64,000 bases of DNA from Flavobacterium sp. N2270 (GTDB lineage: Bacteria; Bacteroidota; Bacteroidia; Flavobacteriales; Flavobacteriaceae). Position numbers and translations under genes: made by a program. Positions 23,679 through 32,092 of the stretch are shown here, one piece after another (within the stretch, counting starts at the first letter, position 1; every line of letters starts with the position of its first letter). The notes beneath the pieces were generated by a model that saw only the letters and a list, made by a program, of their open reading frames with translations, ran no database searches and was not told where the DNA came from. Where the stretch lies: positions 992,001 through 1,056,000 of the forward strand of contig NZ_CP110005.1 in the NCBI RefSeq assembly GCF_025947225.1. The letters are read 5' to 3'.

Positions 23679-25183
23679 AATATATTCAAGAAAGAGGTAA
23701 TTCATTAGATAAAATAAAGCAACAATTGTTTTGTTTTAAAAATGGAATTCCAATGATTAATCTTGTTAAACCGGCTGTTGTTGGTGACGGTATATTGTCT
23801 TTAAGTCAAAAAAAAGTAGAAGAATATACTTCTTTTTTTGATAATCATAAAACAGAATATACTATAGAAAAATTTGTTCCGGCATCAGGAGCTGCTTCAA
23901 GAATGTTTAAATTTCTTATGGAGTTTCTTGCTGCTTTTGATTTAAAAAAAGACACCATAAATAGTTATATAAATAAAAGCAAAAATAAAGATTTAGCTCT
24001 GTTTATTTATGGATTAAAAAATCTTCCTTTTTACGAAGAATTAAAATCAAAAACTATTGAATTAAATTCAAGTTATTCTAGCTTAACAAGTGACCTAAAA
24101 ACATATTTATTGATAAAGACTTTGTTAAGTGAAAATGGTTTAAATTATGCCCAAAAACCAAAGGGGATTTTACCATTTCACATAAATAAATCGAGAATTA
24201 TTACTCCTATTGAAGAGAATATTATTGAGGCAAGTTTTTATAAAAAAGAAGGTGTAAAAACAAAAATTCATTTTACCATAACGGAAGAGTTTCAAAATGA
24301 ATTTGAAGCGATAACAAATCAATTCAATGAATTTGAAATTAATTTTTCTTATCAAAACTCAAGTTCAGATACTGTGGCAGTAAACCTTGATAATTCTTTA
24401 TTTCGTTTAGAAGACAATTCTTTGTTCTTTAGGCCTGGTGGACATGGAGCTTTAATTGATAATTTAAATGAATTAAAATCAGATTTTATTTTTTTAAAAA
24501 ATATTGATAATGTAGCTCAAAATAACAAAAAAATAATTTCTAATTACAAGAAGGTTTTAGGAGCAATTATTATAAAAACTCAAAATAGAGTTTTTGAGTT
24601 TTTAAATGATTTAGAAAATAAAGAACTTTCAGAAAATGATTTTGAAGAATTAATATCTTTTACTGAAAATGATTTGTCGTTTCCGTTACCTGAAGATTTT
24701 AAACATTTTAAAAAATCGTATAAGATTGAATATTTAATGAAGGTTTTAAATAGGCCTATTCGAGTATGTGGAATGGTTAAAAACGAAGGTGAACCTGGTG
24801 GTGGACCTTTCTGGGTAAAAGATGAAAAAGGAAGACAGACACTTCAAATAGTAGAGTCTTCTCAAATTAATATGCTCGACGAAAATCAGATCAATATTGT
24901 AAAATCAGCTACGCATTTTAATCCTGTGGATATAGTTTGTGCAGTATATAATTATAAAGGGAGAAAATTTAATTTAGTTGATTATATTGATCATAATGCA
25001 GCATTTATTGCAGAAAAAACCAAGAACGGAAAACCAATTAAAGCATTTGAGCTTCCAGGTTTATGGAATGGAGCAATGGCAAAATGGACTACCATTTTTG
25101 TTGAGGTTCCATTGGAAACTTTTAATCCTGTAAAAACAGTAAACGATTTATTAAAGCCTGCTCATCAACCATTAAATGAATAA
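23648..25183 (+). CDS. DUF4301 family protein
   Basis: This 511-residue cytoplasmic protein starts EENFTERDIKYIQERGNSLDKI and contains FVPASGAASRMFKFLMEFL, FFRPGGHGALIDNLNEL, GMVKNEGEPGGGPFWV and DYIDHNAAFIAEKTKNG, all typical of DUF4301. The PGGHGAL and NEGEPGGGPF blocks suggest a nucleotide-sugar or nucleotidyltransferase-like fold, but no function is known to me. The start overlaps pnuC by 31 bases; no later Met fits the conserved N-terminus, so I keep it. It overlaps arfB by eight bases. Confidence 0.87.
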   Translation: MEENFTERDIKYIQERGNSLDKIKQQLFCFKNGIPMINLVKPAVVGDGILSLSQKKVEEYTSFFDNHKTEYTIEKFVPASGAASRMFKFLMEFLAAFDLKKDTINSYINKSKNKDLALFIYGLKNLPFYEELKSKTIELNSSYSSLTSDLKTYLLIKTLLSENGLNYAQKPKGILPFHINKSRIITPIEENIIEASFYKKEGVKTKIHFTITEEFQNEFEAITNQFNEFEINFSYQNSSSDTVAVNLDNSLFRLEDNSLFFRPGGHGALIDNLNELKSDFIFLKNIDNVAQNNKKIISNYKKVLGAIIIKTQNRVFEFLNDLENKELSENDFEELISFTENDLSFPLPEDFKHFKKSYKIEYLMKVLNRPIRVCGMVKNEGEPGGGPFWVKDEKGRQTLQIVESSQINMLDENQINIVKSATHFNPVDIVCAVYNYKGRKFNLVDYIDHNAAFIAEKTKNGKPIKAFELPGLWNGAMAKWTTIFVEVPLETFNPVKTVNDLLKPAHQPLNE

Positions 25184-25577
25184 AGAAAAATTACTTTTAG
25201 AATTAGATTTTAAAGCGGTAAGAAGTAGTGGTGCTGGTGGTCAAAATGTAAATAAAGTGTCTTCAAAAGTTGTTCTAACATTTGACTTAGAAAATTCTTT
25301 AGGTATTTCTGATGAGGAGAAAGAATTGTTAAAACAAAAACTCTCTTCAAAATTAACTCAGAATAATGTTCTTATTTTAAACTGTGATGAAGATAGAAGT
25401 CAAGTAAAAAACAAATCAATTGTAATAAAACGATTTTTATCTATAATTGAAAAAGGACTTCATAAACCAAAAATTAGAAGAGCAACCAAAACACCACGAA
25501 GCGTTAAAGAAAGAAGGCTTAATACTAAGAAAATAATGAGCGCTTTAAAGCAAAATCGTAAAAAGCCTAATTTTTAA
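25176..25577 (+). CDS. arfB: Alternative ribosome-rescue factor / peptidyl-tRNA hydrolase ArfB
   Basis: This 133-residue protein has the release-factor catalytic motif GAGGQNVNKVSSKV near residue 20, with the GGQ tripeptide that hydrolyses peptidyl-tRNA. Its C-terminal tail is strongly basic (RRATKTPRSVKERRLNTKK), the part of ArfB that enters the empty mRNA channel. It therefore rescues stalled ribosomes without a stop codon. There is no codon-recognition domain, which separates it from RF1 and RF2. It overlaps the DUF4301 gene by eight bases and ends the run before the TPP leader. Confidence 0.92.
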   Translation: MNKEKLLLELDFKAVRSSGAGGQNVNKVSSKVVLTFDLENSLGISDEEKELLKQKLSSKLTQNNVLILNCDEDRSQVKNKSIVIKRFLSIIEKGLHKPKIRRATKTPRSVKERRLNTKKIMSALKQNRKKPNF

Positions 25578-25586
25578 ACAAATTAA

Positions 25587-25616
25587 TTGAAATTTTAAAC
25601 TAAAGTAGTACTTTTG
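25587..25616 (+). promoter_or_regulatory. Promoter of the TPP-riboswitch transcript
   Basis: TTG at 25587-25589, 19 bases, then TACTTTTG at 25609-25616. Transcription would start near 25621, exactly where the aptamer begins. Confidence 0.7.
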
Positions 25617-25620
25617 CATC

Positions 25621-25700
25621 GTCTCAAAGGGGTGCTCTAAATAACGAGCTGAGATTATACCCATAGAACCTGGGCAGGTAATGCTGCCAAGGAAAATGAC
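25621..25700 (+). ncRNA. TPP riboswitch (thi-box)
   Basis: The leader has the thi-box conserved blocks in order: GGGGTGC (25629 on), a short variable arm closing CTC/GAG, CTGAGATTATACCC, ACCTG, GGTAATGC and AAGGAAAATGAC, closing with GTC/GAC. It binds thiamin pyrophosphate and controls the TonB receptor 98 bases downstream, so that gene should be repressed when TPP is plentiful. Between it and the ATG lie a hairpin at 25704-25725 and a start-codon hairpin at 25779-25800. Confidence 0.95.
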
Positions 25701-25703
25701 AAA

Positions 25704-25725
25704 ATACCAATGTGCACGTTGGTAT
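25704..25725 (+). promoter_or_regulatory. Hairpin after the TPP aptamer
   Basis: ATACCAA (25704-25710) pairs with TTGGTAT (25719-25725), and the GTGCAC core can extend it. No T-run follows, so it is not an ordinary terminator. Confidence 0.55.
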
Positions 25726-25778
25726 AAGTCTGTGTAATACAAATTTAATTTTAAAAAAGAAGAATAATTACCCCTTTT

Positions 25779-25800
25779 ATTCGTAACTAATTTTACGAAT
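25779..25800 (+). promoter_or_regulatory. Start-codon hairpin of the TPP-regulated gene
   Basis: ATTCGTAA (25779-25786) pairs with TTACGAAT (25793-25800). The first two bases of the ATG at 25799 are in the stem, so translation initiation could be gated here. ACCCCTTT at 25770-25777, just upstream, is fully complementary to AAAGGGGT in the aptamer (25626-25633). Confidence 0.5.
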
Positions 25801-27973
25801 GAAAACTTTATTCAACAACAAACAAACTAAACAAGTTTTAAGACTAAGTCTTTTTTCTTTGTGCTTTTCTCATTTCTCTTTTGCACAAGAACAACCTATA
25901 GATTCTTTAAAGGTTAATAATCTTAAAGAGGTAACTGTTTCTTCGGTTAGAGCTACAGAAAAAACGCCTATTACTTTTTCAAATGTTTCTAAAGAACAAA
26001 TTGAACCAAGAAATTTAGGACAAGATATTCCGGTACTTCTAAATTACTTACCATCAGTTGTTACTACTACTGATGCTGGAAACGGAGTAGGTTATACGTC
26101 TATGCGAGTTCGTGGTTCAGATGGTTCAAGAATTAATGTAACATTAAATGGTATTCCGTTTAATGACAGTGAAAGTCACGGAACATTTTTTGTGAATTTA
26201 CCTGATTTTGCTTCGTCTTTAGAAAGCGTTCAATTACAAAGAGGTGTCGGTACATCAACTAATGGACCTGGTGCATTTGGTGCGAGTTTAAATATGGAAA
26301 CGAAATCGTATAAAGAGCATTCTCATGCTGAAATTTCAAATTCAGTTGGAAGTTTTGGTACAAGAAAACACACATTAGCTTTTGGAACAGGTTTACATAA
26401 TAATTTAGAGTTTAATGGAAGAGTTTCTCAAATTGCTTCTGATGGTTATATTGATAGAGCTTCATCGAACATGTTTGGGTATTTTTTCAATACTAATTAT
26501 GTCAAAGAAAATACATTGATAAAATTTATTGCTTTCGGTGGTAAAGAAAAAACGTATCAATCTTGGAACGGTTTAGAAGATTTAGACAAGTTAGAGAATG
26601 ATAGAACTTATAATTCTGCAGGATTGTATTTTGACGAATTTGGTAACGAACAATTTTATGATGACGAAACCGATAATTATTGGCAAAATCACTTTCAATT
26701 GCATTGGTCTGAAAAATGGTCTGAAAAATGGAACTCTAATTTAGCATTGCACTATACTCTTGGGAAAGGATATTTTAAGCAATATAAAGAAGATGAAAAT
26801 TTTTCTGATTATGGACTGAGTGATTATGGAAGTAATTCTATAACAGATTTAATTAGAAAAAGATGGTTGGATAATGATTTCTTTGGGGCTACTTATTCTT
26901 TAAATTATTTATCTAATAAAACAGATATATTAGTAGGTGGTGCGGCAAACAGATATTTAGGTAAACATTATGGAGAAGTGGTTTGGACACAATATTACGT
27001 GCCTTCAAATAATAGATATTACGATACATATGGAAATAAAGATGATGTAAACGTGTATGTGAAACTATCTCAAGGTATAGGTGTTAAGTTTAACATTTTT
27101 GCCGATTTGCAATATAGATTGGTTTATTATCAAGCAAGTGGCGTTCAAGCAACTGATGTTAATGATACTTTTAGATTTTTTAACCCTAAAATTGGTGCTA
27201 ATTATAAAATTAATCTTTCAAATTCTGTTTATGCCTATGCAGGTGTTGCAAATAAAGAACCCAGAAGAGATGATTATGAAAATGAAAGCACTAAGCCAGA
27301 AAGGTTAATTGATATTGAGTTAGGTTGGAAGTATAATTCAAGTAAAGTTAAAGTAAACGCAAATCTGTTTTATATGGATTATAAAGATCAATTAGTAATG
27401 ACAGGAGCTTTAAATAATGTGGGGGCTCCAATATTTACAAATAGTGGGAAAAGTTACCGTTATGGTTTAGAAATTGATGCTGTAGTAAAAATCCTTGATA
27501 ATTTATTGTTTCAGCCAAATGTAACTTTCAGCCAAAATAAAAATCAAGATTTTTATTTTCAAAGAGATGGTGTTTTAACTAATTTAGGTAACACAAATAT
27601 TGCCTTTTCTCCAGAAATTATAAGTGGAGGTAATATTACATTCTTGCCAGTTAAGAATTTGCAAATTTCAGCACTTGGTAAGTTCGTTGGGAAACAATAT
27701 ATGGGAAATATAGACTCTGAAAACTCTACTCTTTCGGATTATACTGTTTTGGATTTCAATGCAAATTATGATTGGAAGGTTAATAAAGGAATAAAGTCAA
27801 TTGTATTTTCAGCTTTAGTAAATAATGTACTTAATAGAAAATATGAATCAAATGGTTATTTCTACACATATGATGATACATGGAGTGGGCCAGGAACAAC
27901 TACAATTGAAGGAACAGGTTATTATCCTCAAGCAGGGATAAACTTCCTTCTAGGAATGGCTTTGAAATTCTAA
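25799..27973 (+). CDS. TonB-dependent outer-membrane receptor, probably for thiamin or a derivative
   Basis: This 724-residue protein has a signal peptide (LSLFSLCFSHFSFAQ), then a plug domain with VRVRGSDGSRINVTLNG-like and IPFNDSESHGTFFVNLPDF motifs, VQLQRGVGTSTNGPGAFGA, and a 22-strand-type barrel ending in Phe. There is no carboxypeptidase-regulatory N-terminal domain, so it is not SusC-like. The TPP riboswitch in its leader implies uptake of thiamin or a phosphate ester, consistent with Omr-type receptors described in Bacteroidota. It appears monocistronic, with a terminator after it. Substrate is inferred only from regulation. Confidence 0.88.
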   Translation: MKTLFNNKQTKQVLRLSLFSLCFSHFSFAQEQPIDSLKVNNLKEVTVSSVRATEKTPITFSNVSKEQIEPRNLGQDIPVLLNYLPSVVTTTDAGNGVGYTSMRVRGSDGSRINVTLNGIPFNDSESHGTFFVNLPDFASSLESVQLQRGVGTSTNGPGAFGASLNMETKSYKEHSHAEISNSVGSFGTRKHTLAFGTGLHNNLEFNGRVSQIASDGYIDRASSNMFGYFFNTNYVKENTLIKFIAFGGKEKTYQSWNGLEDLDKLENDRTYNSAGLYFDEFGNEQFYDDETDNYWQNHFQLHWSEKWSEKWNSNLALHYTLGKGYFKQYKEDENFSDYGLSDYGSNSITDLIRKRWLDNDFFGATYSLNYLSNKTDILVGGAANRYLGKHYGEVVWTQYYVPSNNRYYDTYGNKDDVNVYVKLSQGIGVKFNIFADLQYRLVYYQASGVQATDVNDTFRFFNPKIGANYKINLSNSVYAYAGVANKEPRRDDYENESTKPERLIDIELGWKYNSSKVKVNANLFYMDYKDQLVMTGALNNVGAPIFTNSGKSYRYGLEIDAVVKILDNLLFQPNVTFSQNKNQDFYFQRDGVLTNLGNTNIAFSPEIISGGNITFLPVKNLQISALGKFVGKQYMGNIDSENSTLSDYTVLDFNANYDWKVNKGIKSIVFSALVNNVLNRKYESNGYFYTYDDTWSGPGTTTIEGTGYYPQAGINFLLGMALKF

Positions 27974-27997
27974 AATTGTTCAGTTAAGTTTAAAGTT

Positions 27998-28028
27998 AAA
28001 CCCTGTAAGATTTTTTTACAGGGTTTTA
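27998..28028. terminator. Bidirectional terminator after the TPP-regulated receptor
   Basis: Stem AAACCCTGTAA (27998-28008) and TTACAGGGTTT (28016-28026). It also overlaps the stop codon of the convergent minus-strand gene. Confidence 0.8.
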
Positions 28029-28451
28029 ATTGTAAATTCTTAGACTTGTAGAGTTTATTTTTTCAACTCTATATTTTTTCATTGAATATTGTTGTCCTTC
28101 TGCCTGACCGTTAAAAAAACTATACTGAGCACTATCACAAGAACATAAAGCCTTAATACCGTTTATAGACATAGTAGAACAACTACTTAAAGCTTGATTA
28201 GGACATGCAGCTTCATATGCAACATAATTTTCATTACCAGTATTAAAAACAAAAATTCCTCTAATGCCAGCTCCTGCAGTATTAACATAAATAGCATTTG
28301 CTGTGTATAATACCTGACTATATTGAGGTAAATTTAAATTTAATGTAGTTGAAAAGCTATAATTTGGCAGATAAGGGTTGTTGTTGTCAAAAGAATCTTC
28401 ACTACAGCCAAATAAAAGAGGCAATAAAATAAGTAATAAGTGTTTTTTCAT
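28026..28451 (-). CDS. Lipoprotein with degenerate Rieske-like domain
   Basis: This 141-residue protein has a lipobox LLFGC and then a small beta-rich domain. The pattern YEAACPN...CSTMSINGIKALCSCDSAQYSFFNGQ has the spacing of a Rieske fold, where two CxH / CxxH motifs bind 2Fe-2S. Here the histidines are replaced (CPN and CSCD), so a normal Rieske cluster cannot form. It may be a structural relic or have other disulfide-linked Cys pairs. It converges on the TonB receptor and is a single gene. Function unknown. Confidence 0.65.
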   Translation of the reverse strand: MKKHLLLILLPLLFGCSEDSFDNNNPYLPNYSFSTTLNLNLPQYSQVLYTANAIYVNTAGAGIRGIFVFNTGNENYVAYEAACPNQALSSCSTMSINGIKALCSCDSAQYSFFNGQAEGQQYSMKKYRVEKINSTSLRIYN

Positions 28452-28519
28452 AATTACAAATTTAAATTAATTTTAATAAAGTAATTGAGATGCAGAATAT
28501 AATTTCAAAATTATTTTAG

Positions 28520-28556
28520 TATCTTTGTTACAAGGAATCCCATTTATGTGGGATTC
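28520..28556 (+). promoter_or_regulatory. greA promoter -7 box and leader hairpin
   Basis: TATCTTTG at 28520-28527 matches TAnnTTTG. The transcript would then carry GAATCCCA (28535-28542) and TGGGATTC (28549-28556) with a loop of six and an interrupted T-rich tract after it, 27 bases before the ATG. It looks like a leader attenuator. No clear -33 element. Confidence 0.5.
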
Positions 28557-28582
28557 TTTCTATTTTTATAAACGATGAAGTT

Positions 28583-29059
28583 ATGAGTAAAGTATCATAT
28601 TATACGGCAGAAGGGTTAAAAAAATTAAGAGATGAATTAGATCACTTAAAAAGTATTGAGCGCCCTAAAGCTTCACAGGATATTGCAGACGCAAGAGACA
28701 AAGGTGATTTGTCTGAAAATGCAGAGTACGACGCAGCAAAAGAAGCACAAGGGTTATTGGAGATGAAAATTTCTAAAATGGAAGAAGTTGTGGCTAATGC
28801 AAGATTAATTGATGAATCGCAATTGGATCTTTCAAAAGTTCTTGTTTTGTCAACGGTTAAAATTAAAAATCAAGTTAACGGTATGGAAATGATCTATACT
28901 TTAGTTGCTGAAAGTGAAGCGGATTTAAAAACAGGGAAAATCTCTGTAACTTCTCCTATTGGAAAAGGTTTGTTAGGAAAAAGTGTTGGAGATGTTGCTG
29001 AAATAAGTGTTCCAAATGGAGTTATTAAGTTTGATATTGTTGAAATTACAAGAAGCTAA
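28583..29059 (+). CDS. greA: Transcription elongation factor GreA
   Basis: This 158-residue protein has the GreA two-part form: an N-terminal coiled coil with the tip motif DLSENAEYDAAKEAQ (acidic residues that reach the RNA polymerase active site), and a C-terminal FKBP-like domain with VLVLSTVKIKN and SPIGKGLLGKSVGDVAEI. It rescues backtracked RNA polymerase by stimulating transcript cleavage. The HIT gene begins 4 bases downstream, so they are probably co-transcribed. The leader hairpin may couple its level to elongation. Confidence 0.96.
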   Translation: MSKVSYYTAEGLKKLRDELDHLKSIERPKASQDIADARDKGDLSENAEYDAAKEAQGLLEMKISKMEEVVANARLIDESQLDLSKVLVLSTVKIKNQVNGMEMIYTLVAESEADLKTGKISVTSPIGKGLLGKSVGDVAEISVPNGVIKFDIVEITRS

Positions 29060-29062
29060 ATT

Positions 29063-29452
29063 ATGGCAAGTATTTTTACTAAAATTGTAAACGGAGAAAT
29101 CCCATGTTATAAAATTGCTGAAGATGAAAATTTTCTAGCTTTTTTAGACGTAAACCCTAATGCAAAAGGGCATGCACTTTGTATTCCAAAACAAGAAATT
29201 AATAAGATTTTTGATATGGAAGAAGATTTGTACATGGGTTTAATGGCTTTTTCTAGAAAAGTAGCAAAAGCACTTGAAAAAACAATTGAATGTAAAAGAA
29301 TTGGTGTTGCTGTTGTAGGTTTAGAAGTGCCACACGTTCATGTTCATTTAATTCCACTACAAGATATGGATGATATGCGTTTTCAGCGAAAAGTAACACT
29401 TAAAACTGAAGAATTTGAAGATATCGCAAATAGAATAGCAAAAAATATGTAA
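29063..29452 (+). CDS. HIT family nucleotide-binding protein
   Basis: This 129-residue protein has the histidine triad HVHVHLIP near residue 93, the nucleotide-binding and phosphoramidase/hydrolase site of HIT proteins, and a typical N-terminus (SIFTKIVNGEIPCYKIAED). It probably hydrolyses adenosine phosphoramidates or related dinucleotides in the cytoplasm. It follows greA by 4 bases. A terminator lies directly downstream. Confidence 0.92.
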   Translation: MASIFTKIVNGEIPCYKIAEDENFLAFLDVNPNAKGHALCIPKQEINKIFDMEEDLYMGLMAFSRKVAKALEKTIECKRIGVAVVGLEVPHVHVHLIPLQDMDDMRFQRKVTLKTEEFEDIANRIAKNM

Positions 29453-29455
29453 CTT

Positions 29456-29482
29456 AAATCCTGAAATTTTTCAGGATTTTTT
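29456..29482 (+). terminator. Terminator of greA-HIT
   Basis: Stem AAATCCTGAA (29456-29465) and TTCAGGATTT (29470-29479), then T residues. Confidence 0.8.
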
Positions 29483-29495
29483 ATTTTAATCAATT

Positions 29496-30854
29496 ATGGA
29501 AACTATTTTTAAAAGACAACAAGATTTTTTTAATACTAATCAAACAAAAAATATTGAGTTTAGAAAAAAGCAATTAAAAAAATTAAAAACTGTTTTGTTA
29601 AACAATAATTCCTTGCTAAATGAGGCTACTTTTAAAGATTTTAAAAAATCAGCTTTTGAAAATTATACCACAGAAATTAGCTTGCTTATTCATGAGATTG
29701 ACTTGGCGTTAAGTGGTTTGTCTTCTTGGTCAAAAAGAAAAAAGGTAGCAACAAATTTCGCAAATTTCCCTGCTAAATCATATATTATACCAGAACCTTT
29801 AGGTACAGTCTTAGTAATAGGTGCTTGGAATTACCCTATTCAATTGTCTATTGCGCCTGTAATTGCTGCTATTGCTGCAGGAAACACCATTGTTTTAAAA
29901 CCAAGCGAGATAGCTTCTCACGTAAGTAAAGCCTTAGCAAAATTGATAAATTTTAACTTTGAAGAAAATTATTTTCATGTGGTTGAAGGCGGAATAGCTG
30001 AAACTACAGAATTATTACATTTTAAATTCGATAAAATATTTTTTACAGGAAGTTCAACTGTTGGTAAAATTGTATATCAGGCTGCTGCAAAAAATTTAAT
30101 TCCAGTTACTTTAGAGTTAGGTGGAAAAAGCCCAACAATTGTAGCTAAAGATGCTAATTTAAAGATGGCTGTAAAACGTATTGTTTGGGCAAAATTTTTA
30201 AATGCAGGTCAAACCTGCATTGCTCCAGATTATATTTTTGTAGATGAATCTATTGAAAAGCACTTTTTAGAATTATTAAAACTAGAAATTGTAAAAGCCA
30301 ATTATAGTATACAAAATGATAATTATGTTCAAATTATTAACGATAAAAATGTGCAACGTTTGACAAGGTTAATTAATACAGATAAAGTTTTTTTTGGAGG
30401 ACAAGTACATGAAAAAGAACGACTTATTGAGCCTACAGTAATGCATAATTGTACGTTTAATGATCTAGTTATGCAAGAAGAAATTTTTGGACCTATATTG
30501 CCAGTGATTAAGTATACAAATATTAATGAAGTAATAGTAAAGATTAAATCTTTGCCAAAACCATTATCTTGTTATGTTTTTACAGAGAGTAATTCAGTTA
30601 AAAATACTGTTTTAAATGAAATTTCCTTTGGAGGAGGGGCTGTTAATGATGCTATTATGCATATTTCTAATTCTAATTTACCTTTTGGAGGAGTTGGAAA
30701 TAGTGGTATGGGAAGTTATCATAGTAAATATGGTTTTGATACTTTTTCTCATTATAAAAGTATTTTAGACAAACCTACTTGGCTAGAGTTTAATTTTAAA
30801 TATTCACCTTATACTAATTTAAAGAAGAAGCTTATAAAGTTATTGTTAGGTTAA
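29496..30854 (+). CDS. NAD(P)-dependent aldehyde dehydrogenase
   Basis: This 452-residue enzyme shows the aldehyde dehydrogenase signature: VLVIGAWNYPIQL, LKPSE, FFTGSSTVGK, LELGGKSPTIV with the catalytic Glu, and NAGQTCIAP with the nucleophilic Cys. The length (about 450) and the C-terminal hydrophobic tail resemble class 3/long-chain fatty aldehyde dehydrogenases, so fatty aldehydes are plausible substrates. It converges on the histidine kinase gene, overlapping it by four bases. Confidence 0.93.
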   Translation: METIFKRQQDFFNTNQTKNIEFRKKQLKKLKTVLLNNNSLLNEATFKDFKKSAFENYTTEISLLIHEIDLALSGLSSWSKRKKVATNFANFPAKSYIIPEPLGTVLVIGAWNYPIQLSIAPVIAAIAAGNTIVLKPSEIASHVSKALAKLINFNFEENYFHVVEGGIAETTELLHFKFDKIFFTGSSTVGKIVYQAAAKNLIPVTLELGGKSPTIVAKDANLKMAVKRIVWAKFLNAGQTCIAPDYIFVDESIEKHFLELLKLEIVKANYSIQNDNYVQIINDKNVQRLTRLINTDKVFFGGQVHEKERLIEPTVMHNCTFNDLVMQEEIFGPILPVIKYTNINEVIVKIKSLPKPLSCYVFTESNSVKNTVLNEISFGGGAVNDAIMHISNSNLPFGGVGNSGMGSYHSKYGFDTFSHYKSILDKPTWLEFNFKYSPYTNLKKKLIKLLLG

Positions 30855-31999
30855 GGTTTTTTAAAACTTAACTGCATAGTAGTGCCTTTTCCAATTTCAG
30901 ATTGAGCTACTTTTATTCTTCCTTTATGGTATTCTTGTACAATTCTTTTGGTTAAAGACAAACCTAATCCCCAACCTCTTTTTTTGGTTGTAAAACCAGG
31001 TTCAAATACTTTGTTGAATTGATTTTTTGGAATTCCTTTGCCAGAATCTTTAATTCTAAGTTTTACTATATTATTTGATTCTTCAATTGTTATATCTAAT
31101 TTTCCTTTTCCTTTCATTGCGTCAATTGCATTTTTAACTAAATTTTCAATAGTCCAACTATGTAATGCTGGGTTCAATTCAATGTAAATAGGTTCTTTAG
31201 GAACTTTAATAGTGAAAACAACTTGTTTTGATGTTCTAGATTTTAAATATTCAATTGAATTCAAAGTTTCTTCAATAAAATCTTTTTTCTCTAATACAGG
31301 TTCCGAACCAATTTTAGAAAAACGATCGGTTATTGTTTGTAATCGGTTAATATCTTTTTCAATTTCAGATAACGTACTTTCTTCTATGTTTTCCATTTTT
31401 AAGAGTTCAAGCCAGCCGATTAATGAAGATAAAGGAGTTCCTATTTGATGTGCTGTTTCTTTTGCCATTCCTGCCCATAATTTATTTTGAGTTGCCATTT
31501 TTGTAGCTCTGTAAAAGTTATAAACAACAGCTCCAAATAAAATAATGATTAACAAAAGCGCAATAGGATAGTATTTTAATTTATTTAATAATGAAGAATT
31601 GCCATAATAAAGCAACTGGTAATTATTTTCAGAAAGCTCCATTTTAATAGGTTCATTTTCTGTTTTTAATGTTTTTAACAAGTTAGATAAGGCAATACTG
31701 TCTGCTTGAACTTCTTCATCAATATTGTTAGAATTGATTATTTTATTTTCGCTATTTGTTAGAATCATTGGACTTGATGAGTTCGCGCTAATTATCTGAA
31801 GAGGTAATTCTACTTCGGTATTTTCATTAGCATTTACTAATGTTTTTTGTGCAGTTGCCCACAATTCCATTTTGGTTCTTTCTTCAACTTTAAAAATTTG
31901 AAAAAAGTTATAGGTATTCCATAAAATTAGAATAACAATAAAAAAAGAGGCTAATATGATGAACCAACGTGAAATATTTCGCTTTTCGGAAAACTGCAT
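30851..31999 (-). CDS. Membrane sensor histidine kinase (orphan)
   Basis: This 382-residue protein has two membrane segments near residues 13-35 and 140-162 with an extracytoplasmic domain between. The cytoplasmic part has the phospho-accepting H-box ETAHQIGTPLSSLIGWLE (about residue 180) and the ATP-binding N, G1 and G2 boxes NLVKNAIDAM, DSGKGIP and GWGLGLSL. No response regulator or target gene lies next to it, so its partner is elsewhere. The sensor domain has no family I recognise. Confidence 0.9.
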   Translation of the reverse strand: MQFSEKRNISRWFIILASFFIVILILWNTYNFFQIFKVEERTKMELWATAQKTLVNANENTEVELPLQIISANSSSPMILTNSENKIINSNNIDEEVQADSIALSNLLKTLKTENEPIKMELSENNYQLLYYGNSSLLNKLKYYPIALLLIIILFGAVVYNFYRATKMATQNKLWAGMAKETAHQIGTPLSSLIGWLELLKMENIEESTLSEIEKDINRLQTITDRFSKIGSEPVLEKKDFIEETLNSIEYLKSRTSKQVVFTIKVPKEPIYIELNPALHSWTIENLVKNAIDAMKGKGKLDITIEESNNIVKLRIKDSGKGIPKNQFNKVFEPGFTTKKRGWGLGLSLTKRIVQEYHKGRIKVAQSEIGKGTTMQLSFKKP

Positions 32000-32068
32000 A
32001 AATAGAATTTGTTAGTAAAAATACTAAAATTGTATCAACTTATACACTTCTAAATTATTTCAAAAAAG

Positions 32069-32076
32069 TATCTTTG
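32069..32076 (+). promoter_or_regulatory. -7 promoter element for the flavin reductase gene
   Basis: TATCTTTG matches TAnnTTTG, 17 bases before the ATG; -33 not clear. Confidence 0.4.
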
Positions 32077-32092
32077 TAAAAACTTTATTAAC

